From Pseudomonas sp. RIT288 (GTDB lineage Bacteria; Pseudomonadota; Gammaproteobacteria; Pseudomonadales; Pseudomonadaceae): a DNA stretch of 64,000 nucleotides. The translations under genes and the position numbers were made by a program. The DNA lies in contig NZ_JFYN01000001.1 of the NCBI RefSeq assembly GCF_000631985.1, positions 558,001 to 622,000 of the forward strand, written 5' to 3'. The notes under the pieces were generated by a model. The model saw nothing but the letters and a program-made list of their open reading frames with translations. It ran no database searches and was not told the origin of the DNA. This document shows, piece by piece, positions 28,740-36,874 of this stretch; positions within the stretch are counted from its first letter, which is position 1; each line of letters begins with the position of its first letter.

Positions 28740-29018
28740 TTAATTGATCTCTCGTCGGATCCGCACCACGCCCATTTTCAGTCCAAACGGACGAAACACC
28801 GCATTCAACGATTTCAATGTCTGATTGCCCTCGCCATGCTCGATATGCACCAGCGTGCGAACCGATATTTTGCACATCCTGGCAAACTGGGTTTGATGCA
28901 GACCGGTCACTTCCACGCGTAGACGACGAACCGCTTCACCGATCTCCAGTGTCCCTTGGGCTAGCGCCTCTTGAATGTTTTCGATGAGCACCGTGCGCTC
29001 GGCTACCGACATGCTCAT
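28740..29018 (-). CDS. hipB: HipB-like antitoxin (XRE helix-turn-helix)
   Basis: A 92-residue DNA-binding protein with an XRE helix-turn-helix near residues 40-75 (HQTQFARMCKISVRTLVHIEHG, N-Q-x-T-L). HipB proteins neutralise HipA kinases and repress their own operon. Its ATG overlaps the hipA stop (ATGA), so it is translated after the toxin. In E. coli the antitoxin comes first; here the order is toxin then antitoxin. A GTG four codons upstream is an alternative start. The C-terminal end is convergent with the permease gene, 31 bases away. Confidence 0.8.
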   Translation of the reverse strand: MSMSVAERTVLIENIQEALAQGTLEIGEAVRRLRVEVTGLHQTQFARMCKISVRTLVHIEHGEGNQTLKSLNAVFRPFGLKMGVVRIRREIN

Positions 29019-30367
29019 TTCAGATCCCACTCTTTCAAGCGTTGCTCCAGATTTTTCAGAAGGATTCCCGGGTGGTTCATCGTTCTGTCGGGCAACCCAC
29101 TCGCCGTCAATATGTCGGGGAGCGCCGCCAGACGCTGGGCATCTTCACGCAAGCGTTCGAAAGGATCTGATGCGTCAGTCAAACCTGCCAAAGGGTCTTT
29201 GGGATCGGCGATATCAGCCAATGCGCGGCACACTCCCCGCCAATCGACCTCTCCCGCCCTCTCCAGATCTTTTGGCCATTTGGTTGTCCGGGTCACACCC
29301 TCGTCATCCATGACCATCGGGGCCAAGTCATAGATCGGCGCCAGACGAAACGAACTTTCCTGGCGAATTATCGCGGTATTACGACCATGGTTATCCGAGT
29401 TACCGAGGATCTTGTTGATCAGATCCCGAAGTAAGTAATCCGTCACAAGTTCGGGAATCTGACTGGCCTGTCCTGCTTTTCGCCAGAGCCCGGCGAGCAT
29501 GCGGATGACATCCATATGGTTCATTGCACTTCCCGGCGCCGTTACTTCAGCCAGCGAATAAATCGACTCGACAGCAAAACGACTGACTTCACCGTTCGTT
29601 ACTTCTCGATCAAAGCGCTGCATCCACAAGCTCGGCTTACTCGCTTCTTCTAATGCCAAACCTTCTACCGCGATCGTTTCAATGCCGAGTTTCTGAAGCG
29701 CCTTGTAGTAATGGAACTCGCTGCGCAGGATATCTTGATCGACCAGACTTCCTTTGTTTCTGGCAAATTTTATAAACCAATGCTGCCTGACCTCTTCATC
29801 GCCCAATACCGCATCAGGGAAAAAAAGGCCGGCCTTGTTTTCAGCCAACAATAGCTTCGGTGCCTCACCGCCTGCCCCTGTAGCACCACCAATTGCCGCG
29901 CCTTGCTCATAGGCGTATTCCAGAAAGCGACTGTCGCGGAGAACAACATCCTCCCGCTTGAATCCGATGGGCTCACGCTCATCGACAGCCTCGGCCGACT
30001 CTTTTATGCGCATATTGCCAATGGGGGCTGGAGTGCTCTGGCCGAGCAGATACAGATCGGCACCGATATGCGCCGGTTTCTCCTGCCCCAGATGCGCAAG
30101 CAGAAATCTTTTTGCCGCTCCTGCGGGGGCAATGTCATAGACAAATGCGGGCGTACTGGAGCGTCGCCCTTCCCAATCCAATGGATACAACGCACTGACG
30201 GCCTTGGAAAACGGAGAGCCTATGGCTTCAATATTTTCGACAAGGTATGGCGTCTCGTAGCCGAAACTGCAGCGACTTTCGAACCCCTTTTCAGGATTGT
30301 CGAACCTGAGAATCATCGCGTCGTGCCATTTTCCAGCACTGAATATCTGTAATGTCAGGTCGTACAT
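29015..30367 (-). CDS. hipA: HipA-family serine/threonine kinase toxin
   Basis: A 450-residue type II toxin kinase. HipA enzymes phosphorylate a cellular target (glutamyl-tRNA synthetase in E. coli) and slow growth. The catalytic Asp325 lies in GNSDNHGRN and the metal-binding Asp347 in PIYDLAPM, so the enzyme looks intact. The N-terminal subdomain is present (ALYPLDWEGRRSSTPAF, RFLLAHLG). The longer size (450 rather than about 440) is within the family range. Base composition is more AT-rich than neighbouring genes and the flanks are non-coding, which fits horizontal acquisition. An AGGTG box precedes the ATG. Confidence 0.87.
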   Translation of the reverse strand: MYDLTLQIFSAGKWHDAMILRFDNPEKGFESRCSFGYETPYLVENIEAIGSPFSKAVSALYPLDWEGRRSSTPAFVYDIAPAGAAKRFLLAHLGQEKPAHIGADLYLLGQSTPAPIGNMRIKESAEAVDEREPIGFKREDVVLRDSRFLEYAYEQGAAIGGATGAGGEAPKLLLAENKAGLFFPDAVLGDEEVRQHWFIKFARNKGSLVDQDILRSEFHYYKALQKLGIETIAVEGLALEEASKPSLWMQRFDREVTNGEVSRFAVESIYSLAEVTAPGSAMNHMDVIRMLAGLWRKAGQASQIPELVTDYLLRDLINKILGNSDNHGRNTAIIRQESSFRLAPIYDLAPMVMDDEGVTRTTKWPKDLERAGEVDWRGVCRALADIADPKDPLAGLTDASDPFERLREDAQRLAALPDILTASGLPDRTMNHPGILLKNLEQRLKEWDLK

Positions 30368-30877
30368 GTCTCAACACCTGCATTTAATTGCATTCAAACA
30401 GAGAATTTATTGCCCGCAGACGCAATATAGTGCATTTCGACGGATGATGGGGCGTTGCAATCTGCAACAAAATGCAGATACAACTGAGCTTAAGATCATC
30501 TGAACGCAAAATAATGCAGGTCATCCTCCGACTTCATTCTGTAAGAACCCCTCGCTATACGGACGGCCCGCTAATAACAAAAGGCCCTGCATCCATGTCT
30601 TTCTCGCCCTGAAGCGGCGAGATTGGAAGCAACAGTCGCAACCACGGGTTGATCGGGCAGTGGCAGATGAGTTTCTGATCATTACAAGCGGCTAATGGCA
30701 ATTCAATTTGTAGGAAAAGACAACGCGACGGCACGACGCAATCCGCCAATCTTTGTCGAGCCGCCCTTTTCCGCAGATCAAACAGACGTAGCCCGCAGCA
30801 CCGAGCGATCCGGCTGACATCGGTGCCTGCTGGCTCCAACTTAGAGTTTGGCCTCCTTCCACGAGAGGCTGAACTCG
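30368..30877. other. AT-richer intergenic region upstream of hipA and the autotransporter
   Basis: About 510 bases with no supported gene. The half next to hipA should hold the hipAB promoter and operator. It contains a TTGCA-ATC-TGCAA inverted repeat (30455-30467) and several copies of TGCA-containing AT-rich motifs. The half next to the autotransporter shows no clear motif. Short minus-strand frames here lack a start with a ribosome binding site and have no recognisable protein pattern. Confidence 0.55.
30455..30467. promoter_or_regulatory. Candidate hipAB operator
   Basis: A TTGCA-ATC-TGCAA palindrome lies 88 bases upstream of the hipA start, in the only stretch that can carry its promoter. 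HipB binds palindromes in E. coli, but this sequence differs from that operator, so the role is a guess. Confidence 0.25.
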
Positions 30878-33280
30878 ATGCCCGTTCAATTCCACTTTCG
30901 ACCAAAACACCTGACACTGGCCATTACTCTGGCCATGGGATGTGCAGATCTGTCCATGGCTCAGGACACACCGCCCGACACTCAAGGCATCTCTCCCGCA
31001 TCCCCTGAAACATTAAAATCAGCGATCAACGCTTTCGCCAATCATCCGGACTCCGTTCAACTGAAGGTCAGCAAAGCCTATCCGGCACAGGAGGGTGTGG
31101 CGCTCGCGCTCGATGCGCGCAATGACCTTGTCACCGTGCAATCTCGAGGCAGTTTCGCCGGCCTGGTCGATGGTGGCGGGGGCGACAACCTGCTGCAACT
31201 CGACGCGAACAAGAAAGGTGTGCTGGGTGAAACCCGTAACTTCAGTGGGCTGGAGGTCAGGCGCGGGAGCTGGACACGCAGCGGACCGGGTGATTTCAGC
31301 CTCGGTGTACTGGTTCATCCAAAGGCATTGCTGGTCAACGAAGGGCAAATTCTGGGCTCGGCAGTGACCGAGGGCATCTTGATCAACAAAGGTGCGATCA
31401 ATGGCGGCGCCACTGTCGCGTCTGGCGGTGACCTGACCAACCAGGGCCTGATTGACGGCATGGTGGATGTTCAGGAAAACGGCCATATAGCCGGGAATGG
31501 TGCGGTTAATCATTTGAACGTGTACGGACGCATGACCGTCGACGATGTCTACGGCGCCCCCAAGGTCGCGGGAGATCTGCGCCTGGCCCATTCTGCCGTG
31601 CTGGCCTATGCCGTGGATGCTTCCGGCAACAGTCAGACGGTGGTCGTAAAAGGAACCGCTCATTTGGGTGACGCCACCCTGAAACTCGTCACCGCCGGCG
31701 ACTACCCGCAAAGCAGTCAGCACACCGTTCTGGAAGCGGGAAAGATTGAGGGGCAGTTTGGCACCGTTGAAAACGATCTGGCATACATGACCCCGACGCT
31801 GCACTACGAAGCACAACGAGTGGGATTGCTCTATGCCCGTAACGATGTGCCGCTTGCAAGCCTTGCGACCACGCAGAATAGTCAGGCGCTCGCGCAAAGC
31901 ATTGACGAGACACCCTCCACCCCTCAGCAACCTCAGCAACCTCAGCAACCTCAGCAACCTCAGCAACCTCAGCAACCTCAGCAACCTCAGCAACCTCAGC
32001 AACCTCAGCAACCTCAGCAACCTCAGCAACCTCAGCAACCTCAGCAACCTCAGCAACCTCAGCAACCTCAGCAACCTCAGCAACCTCAGCAACCTCAGCA
32101 ACCTCAGCAACCTCAGCAACCTCAGCAACCTCAGCAACCTCAGCAACCTCAGCAACCTCAGCAACCTCAGCAACCTCAGCAACCTCAAGAGCCTGGGGCA
32201 CCTCGCCAGCCAGGCAAAGCCATAAGCGCGGCCACACCTCAAAATACTGCCGTCACGGCCCTGCTCGGCGCCAGCAAGCCGACGGCCAGCGTGGCTCTCG
32301 AACAACTCGCCGCCAGCAACAACGCCAACCTCGCCAAAGCCACATTGAGCAGCGTCAATCCGCTCAACGCCAGCATGCTCTCGGCCATGCACCAACTGGA
32401 CAACCGCGTCGCAGCGCAAGGGTCGGGGAGTGCACCGCGGCTGGCGGCTGGCGGCGGAGGCAATGGGCGGGTCTGGCTGCAGGCTCTGGGAAATGGCGGC
32501 AAGGTCGACCGGGACGCCGACAGTGTCCTGAAGCATTCCACTCAAGGTCTGATCATGGGAGCCGACTGGCGAATCGACGAGCAATGGCATGCCGGCCTGA
32601 TGGGCGCAAAAGCGCAAACCCGCTTCGATGCCCGGCAGTTCGACGGTGATCTCGACAGCTGGCACCTCGGCGCCTACGCGCTGCGTCAGGACGGCCCGTT
32701 TGCACTGCGCCTGGGGGCCTCGTACGGCAGTCATGACGGTAGTGGCAAACGTCGCATTGCCTTCAAGGGTTTCAGTGATCGCCTCAAGAGCAGCTATGAC
32801 GCCAGCACCCAGCAGGTGTTTGCCGAAGTCGGCTACAACCTGGGTCGTGGCAACGTCAGTATCGAACCGTTCGCCAGCGTCGGTTATCAACGCTACCAGC
32901 GTGACGGTTTCACCGAGAAAGGTGGCGATGCGGCGCTCAAGGTTCAGGGGCAGACCCGGGCGAATCCGAGCAGCACCCTCGGCCTGCGCCTGGCGAACAC
33001 CAGCCACCTGTCCAATGGCATGCAGTTGACGCCGCGCCTGAGCGCGAGCATGAAACACACCTACGGCGATCTGAATAACGAAACGCGCCAGCAACTGGTC
33101 AAGGGTGGCAAAAGCTTCGAGGTGATCGGTGCCGAGATGGATCGCAACAGCTTCAGCTTGGATGCAGGTCTGGACCTTACGCTGTCCACTCGCAACACCC
33201 TGAGCGTCGGCATCAGCGGCGAGGCTGGCTCTGATAGCCGCAGCTATGGCGTGACGGGCCAGTGGCGCATGGCGTTCTGA
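30878..33280 (+). CDS. Autotransporter with (Pro-Gln-Gln)29 region
   Basis: An 800-residue outer-membrane autotransporter. A signal peptide (residues 1-27) leads to a short beta-helix-like passenger (about 60-335; GDATLKLVTAGDYPQSS and NDLAYMTPTLHYEAQRVGLL are typical of the end of such passengers). Residues 349-435 are 29 exact PQQ repeats. A linker follows, then a C-terminal beta-barrel (about 525-800; VWLQALGNGG start, final residue Phe). The barrel inserts in the outer membrane and exposes the passenger. ATG at 30878 has an AGAGG box; an earlier start ten codons upstream would add residues before the signal peptide. No adhesive or protease motif is visible. Confidence 0.88.
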   Translation: MPVQFHFRPKHLTLAITLAMGCADLSMAQDTPPDTQGISPASPETLKSAINAFANHPDSVQLKVSKAYPAQEGVALALDARNDLVTVQSRGSFAGLVDGGGGDNLLQLDANKKGVLGETRNFSGLEVRRGSWTRSGPGDFSLGVLVHPKALLVNEGQILGSAVTEGILINKGAINGGATVASGGDLTNQGLIDGMVDVQENGHIAGNGAVNHLNVYGRMTVDDVYGAPKVAGDLRLAHSAVLAYAVDASGNSQTVVVKGTAHLGDATLKLVTAGDYPQSSQHTVLEAGKIEGQFGTVENDLAYMTPTLHYEAQRVGLLYARNDVPLASLATTQNSQALAQSIDETPSTPQQPQQPQQPQQPQQPQQPQQPQQPQQPQQPQQPQQPQQPQQPQQPQQPQQPQQPQQPQQPQQPQQPQQPQQPQQPQQPQQPQQPQQPQEPGAPRQPGKAISAATPQNTAVTALLGASKPTASVALEQLAASNNANLAKATLSSVNPLNASMLSAMHQLDNRVAAQGSGSAPRLAAGGGGNGRVWLQALGNGGKVDRDADSVLKHSTQGLIMGADWRIDEQWHAGLMGAKAQTRFDARQFDGDLDSWHLGAYALRQDGPFALRLGASYGSHDGSGKRRIAFKGFSDRLKSSYDASTQQVFAEVGYNLGRGNVSIEPFASVGYQRYQRDGFTEKGGDAALKVQGQTRANPSSTLGLRLANTSHLSNGMQLTPRLSASMKHTYGDLNNETRQQLVKGGKSFEVIGAEMDRNSFSLDAGLDLTLSTRNTLSVGISGEAGSDSRSYGVTGQWRMAF
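31922..32182 (+). repeat. 29 perfect tandem copies of a 9-bp repeat
   Basis: The unit CCTCAGCAA occurs 29 times without a single substitution over 261 bases, then degenerates to CCTCAAGAG. Being a multiple of three, gain or loss of units changes protein length without a frameshift. Exact identity, even at silent positions, implies recent expansion or ongoing slippage. Confidence 0.97.
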
Positions 33281-33291
33281 CACAACGCTAG

Positions 33292-33370
33292 TGTAGGAGC
33301 TGCCGCAGGCTGCGATCTTTTGACTTTGCTCTTGAAGATCAAAAGATCGCAGCCTGCGGCATCTTCTACA
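33292..33370. repeat. REP doublet in reversed arm order
   Basis: Here TGTAGGAGCTGCCGCAGGCT comes first and GATCGCAGCCTGCGGCATCT last, so the GATC ends face inward; in the other doublets of this family GATC is outermost. It lies between the autotransporter and the convergent pyruvate carboxylase genes. Confidence 0.8.
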
Positions 33371-33390
33371 GAGAACGGCATATTGCAGGC

Positions 33391-33416
33391 AAAAAAAGGG
33401 GAGCACATGCCCCCCC
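33391..33416 (-). terminator. Intrinsic terminator of the pyruvate carboxylase operon
   Basis: On the minus strand a GC-rich stem (GGGG...CCCC, 33413-33398, with a one-base bulge) is followed by a run of seven T (33397-33391). It lies 33 bases past the carboxyltransferase-subunit stop codon. Confidence 0.8.
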
Positions 33417-33448
33417 GAGGTTTAAAGCGTTGGATCGCGGCAGTTATC

Positions 33449-35257
33449 TCAGCCTTCGATCTCGATCAGGATTTCACCCGGATTCACCCGGTCGCCCTTG
33501 GCAACGTGAATGGCCGTGACCTTGCCGGCAAGCGCCGCCTGGACTTCGGTTTCCATCTTCATCGCTTCGGTGATCAGCACCGCCTGACCAGCCTTGACGG
33601 TGTCGCCTTCCTTGACCAGCACATCGACGATGTTGCCCGGCATGGTAGTGCTGACGTGGCCCGGTGCCGACGCCTGCCTGCGTTTGCTGCTGCCTCCGCC
33701 GACGAATTCGTTGAGCGGTTCAAACACCACTTCTTCCGGCATGCCGTCGATGGACAGGTAGAAGTGACGCTTGCCTTCGGCCTTCACGCCAACACCGGTG
33801 ATGTCGACGCGGTAGGTTTCGCCGTGGACGTCGATGACGAACTCGGTCGGCACGCCTTCGCCACCGGCCTTCGCCACACCACCGGCCTCAGGGATCGGCA
33901 ACAGCACTTCCGGAACGAGGGTGCCGGCGGCACGCTCTTCGAGGAACTTGCGGCCGATGTCCGGGAACATGGCGAAAGTCAGCACGTCTTCTTCGGACTT
34001 GGCCAGTGCGCCGATGTCGGCACGCAGCTTGGTCATTTCCGGCTTGAGCAAATCGGCCGGACGGACGTCGATCACCTCTTCGCTACCAATGGCCTGACGA
34101 CGCAGCTTCTCGTTGACCACACCCGGCGCCTTGCCGTAGCCGCCTTGCAGGTAAAGCTTCACTTCGTTGGTGATGGTCTTGTAGCGCTCGCCGGCCAGCA
34201 CGTTGAAGAACGCCTGAGTGCCGACGATCTGCGAAGTCGGGGTCACCAGCGGCGGGAAACCGAGGTCTTCACGCACCCGCGGGATTTCCGCCAGCACTTC
34301 GGCCATGCGGTTCAGCGCCCCCTGCTCTTTCAACTGGTTGGCAAGGTTGGAGATCATCCCGCCCGGCACCTGGTTGACTTGCACACGGGTGTCGACCGCG
34401 GTGAATTCGCTTTCGAACTGGTGGTACTTCTTGCGCACGGCGTAGAAGTACAGACCGATTTCCTGCAGCAGTTCGAGGTTCAGACCGGTGTCGTATTCGG
34501 TGCCCTTGAGCGCAGCGACCATCGACTCGGTGCCCGGATGGCTGGTGCCCGAGGCGAAGCTGGAGATCGCGGTGTCGATGTGATCGGCGCCGTTTTCGAT
34601 GGCTTTCAATTGGCACATCGCCGCCAGACCAGCCGTGTCATGCGAATGGATGAACACCGGCAGCGACTGCTCGGCCTTCAACGCCCGCACCAGTTCACCG
34701 GTGGCGTATGGCGTGAGCAAACCGGCCATGTCCTTGATTGCCACCGAGTCGCAACCCATGGCTTCCATCTGCTTGGCTTGCGCCACGAACGCGTCGATGG
34801 TGTGCACCGGGCTGGTGGTGTAGGCGATGGTGCCCTGGGCGTGTTTTCCCGCAGCCTTCACCGCTTCGATGGCCACGCGCAGGTTACGCACATCGTTCAT
34901 TGCGTCGAAGATGCGGAACACGTCGATACCGTTGACCGCAGCCTTGGCGACGAAGGCTTTGACCACGTCATCGCTGTAGTGGCGATAGCCCAACAGGTTC
35001 TGCCCGCGCAGAAGCATTTGCAGACGGGTGTTGGGCAGCGCGGCGCGCAGTTGGCGCAGGCGCTCCCACGGGTCTTCTTTCAGAAAGCGGACGCAGGCGT
35101 CGAACGTCGCGCCGCCCCAGCACTCCAGCGACCAGTAGCCGACCTTATCGAGCTTGTCGCAGATCGGCAGCATGTCTTCGGTGCGCATGCGGGTGGCGAG
35201 CAGCGATTGGTGAGCGTCGCGCAGGATGGTATCGGTGACAAAGATCTTCTTGGACAT
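33449..35257 (-). CDS. pycB: Pyruvate carboxylase subunit B (carboxyltransferase + biotin carrier)
   Basis: A 602-residue subunit similar to oxaloacetate decarboxylase alpha. With subunit A it carboxylates pyruvate to oxaloacetate, an anaplerotic reaction. The N-terminal carboxyltransferase barrel begins VTDTILRDAHQSLLATRM; a PYC/OAD conserved domain follows; and the C-terminal biotinyl domain has the attachment Lys567 in AMKMETEV. The start at 35257 has a GAGGAA box and excludes five upstream residues. It lies 11 bases after subunit A in one operon. The gene is often annotated oadA, but no sodium-pump subunits are present, which supports the pyruvate carboxylase role. Confidence 0.93.
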   Translation of the reverse strand: MSKKIFVTDTILRDAHQSLLATRMRTEDMLPICDKLDKVGYWSLECWGGATFDACVRFLKEDPWERLRQLRAALPNTRLQMLLRGQNLLGYRHYSDDVVKAFVAKAAVNGIDVFRIFDAMNDVRNLRVAIEAVKAAGKHAQGTIAYTTSPVHTIDAFVAQAKQMEAMGCDSVAIKDMAGLLTPYATGELVRALKAEQSLPVFIHSHDTAGLAAMCQLKAIENGADHIDTAISSFASGTSHPGTESMVAALKGTEYDTGLNLELLQEIGLYFYAVRKKYHQFESEFTAVDTRVQVNQVPGGMISNLANQLKEQGALNRMAEVLAEIPRVREDLGFPPLVTPTSQIVGTQAFFNVLAGERYKTITNEVKLYLQGGYGKAPGVVNEKLRRQAIGSEEVIDVRPADLLKPEMTKLRADIGALAKSEEDVLTFAMFPDIGRKFLEERAAGTLVPEVLLPIPEAGGVAKAGGEGVPTEFVIDVHGETYRVDITGVGVKAEGKRHFYLSIDGMPEEVVFEPLNEFVGGGSSKRRQASAPGHVSTTMPGNIVDVLVKEGDTVKAGQAVLITEAMKMETEVQAALAGKVTAIHVAKGDRVNPGEILIEIEG

Positions 35258-35268
35258 TGTTGTATTCC

Positions 35269-36684
35269 TCACAGGCCTGCGTGGGCGGCGATGGCGGCGG
35301 CGATGGCCAGGGCCAGCTCTTCGGGTTTGCGCTTGATCGAGTAGTTGGTCAGTTCCGGGTGGCTTTCCACGAAGCTGGTATTGAACTGGCCGCTACGGAA
35401 TTCCGGGTTGCGCAGGATTTCCTGGTAATACGCGGCGGTGGTTTTCACGCCCTGCAAACGCATGTCGTCAAGAGCGCGCAGACCCCGATCCATCGCCTCT
35501 TCCCAGGTCAACGCCCAGACCACCAGTTTCAGGCACATCGAATCGTAGAACGGCGGAATGGTGTAGCCGGTGTAGATCGCCGTGTCGGTGCGCACGCCCG
35601 GGCCGCCAGGGGCGTAGTAACGAGTGATCTTGCCGAAGCTCGGCAGGAAGTTGTTTTTCGGGTCTTCGGCGTTGATGCGGAACTGCAACGCGAAACCACG
35701 GTGCTGAATGTCTTCCTGCTTTACCGACAGCGGCAGGCCAGAGGCGATGCGGATCTGTTCACGGACGATGTCGATCCCGGTGATTTCTTCGGTGATGGTG
35801 TGCTCCACCTGCACCCGAGTGTTCATCTCCATGAAGTACACCTCGCCCTCGGCGAGCAGGAACTCCACGGTGCCGGCGTTCTCGTAGCCCACAGCCTTGG
35901 CCGCACGCACCGACAGGTCGCCGATGTACGCGCGCTGTTCCGGGGTCAGTTGCGGGCTCGGGGCGATCTCGATCAGCTTCTGGTTGCGACGCTGGATCGA
36001 ACAGTCACGCTCGAACAGGTGCACGACGTTACCGAAGCTGTCGCCGAGGATCTGCGCCTCGATATGCTTGGGATTGACGATGCATTTTTCCAGGAACACT
36101 TCCGCCGAACCGAAAGCCTTGGTCGCTTCGGAAATCACCCGAGGGAAATTCTGTTCGAGCTCTTCGCGGCTGTTGCAGCGGCGGATACCGCGACCGCCAC
36201 CACCGGAGGTGGCCTTGAGCATCACCGGGTAGCCAATTCGGTCACCTTCGGTCAGGGCTTCTTCGATGCCGGACACGTTGCCTTCAGTGCCCGGGGTGAC
36301 CGGTACACCGGCCTTGATCATGCTGCGCCGGGCTTCAGTCTTGTCGCCCATGCGGCGAATGACTTCTGCCGACGGGCCGATGAATTTGATCCCGCGTTCG
36401 GCGCAGATGTCTGCCAGCTCAGCGTTTTCCGAGAGGAAGCCGTAACCGGGATGCAAGGCATCGCAACCGGTTTCCACCGCCAGGTTCACCAGCTTGCGCG
36501 GGTTGAGGTAGCCGGCCAGTGGCTCGGCCCCGATGCTGTGGGCTTCGTCCGCACGCTTCACATGCAGGGCATGGCGGTCGGCGTCGGAAAAAATCGCAAC
36601 CGAGCGAATGCCCATTTCGGCGCAGGCTCGCACGATTCGTACGGCAATCTCACCACGGTTGGCGATCAGGATCTTTTTTATCAC
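35269..36684 (-). CDS. pycA: Pyruvate carboxylase subunit A (biotin carboxylase)
   Basis: A 471-residue biotin carboxylase, which uses ATP and bicarbonate to carboxylate the biotin on subunit B. Family segments: IKKILIANRGEIAVRI at the N terminus, the glycine-rich ATP loop SGGGGRGIR, and EMNTRVQVEHTITE near the active site. It starts at a GTG (36684) preceded by AAGGGAA; the longer upstream frame has no ribosome binding site and is not conserved. It is the first gene of the operon, divergent from a LysR regulator with a palindrome in the shared promoter region. Confidence 0.95.
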   Translation of the reverse strand: MIKKILIANRGEIAVRIVRACAEMGIRSVAIFSDADRHALHVKRADEAHSIGAEPLAGYLNPRKLVNLAVETGCDALHPGYGFLSENAELADICAERGIKFIGPSAEVIRRMGDKTEARRSMIKAGVPVTPGTEGNVSGIEEALTEGDRIGYPVMLKATSGGGGRGIRRCNSREELEQNFPRVISEATKAFGSAEVFLEKCIVNPKHIEAQILGDSFGNVVHLFERDCSIQRRNQKLIEIAPSPQLTPEQRAYIGDLSVRAAKAVGYENAGTVEFLLAEGEVYFMEMNTRVQVEHTITEEITGIDIVREQIRIASGLPLSVKQEDIQHRGFALQFRINAEDPKNNFLPSFGKITRYYAPGGPGVRTDTAIYTGYTIPPFYDSMCLKLVVWALTWEEAMDRGLRALDDMRLQGVKTTAAYYQEILRNPEFRSGQFNTSFVESHPELTNYSIKRKPEELALAIAAAIAAHAGL

Positions 36685-36821
36685 TTGGAAATTCCCTTGA
36701 GCCGGTGGCACCACGACCTGCTAGACCCAGGTCGACGCGTGACCAAATGTTTCAATCTGGTCGCGACCCCACACTAGCCCTCGCAAGGGATTAACAAAAA
36801 TGAATAAAAATTGGGTCAGGC

Positions 36822-36837
36822 ATAAGCAAAGACTTAT
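36822..36837. promoter_or_regulatory. Candidate LysR operator between pycA and its regulator
   Basis: ATAAG-N6-CTTAT is a perfect palindrome in the gap between divergent pycA and LysR genes, centred about 45 bases upstream of the LysR ATG. Its AT-rich dyad shape fits a LysR-type site, and the place is right for autoregulation plus control of pyc. Confidence 0.45.
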
Positions 36838-36874
36838 AGTTGAACCATCAGCCCGCCGTCAGAGCCTATAAAAG

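Noticed and set aside
30555..30917. 120-codon minus-strand open frame upstream of the autotransporter
   Set aside because: Overlaps the autotransporter start, lacks a ribosome binding site and has no recognisable domain.
31922..32182. Possible CRISPR array
   Set aside because: The repeat is a 9-bp in-frame coding unit with no spacers.
33320..35344. 674-codon plus-strand open frame over the pyruvate carboxylase B gene
   Set aside because: It starts in a REP element, crosses a terminator and is His/Arg/Gln-rich in the way typical of antisense shadows.
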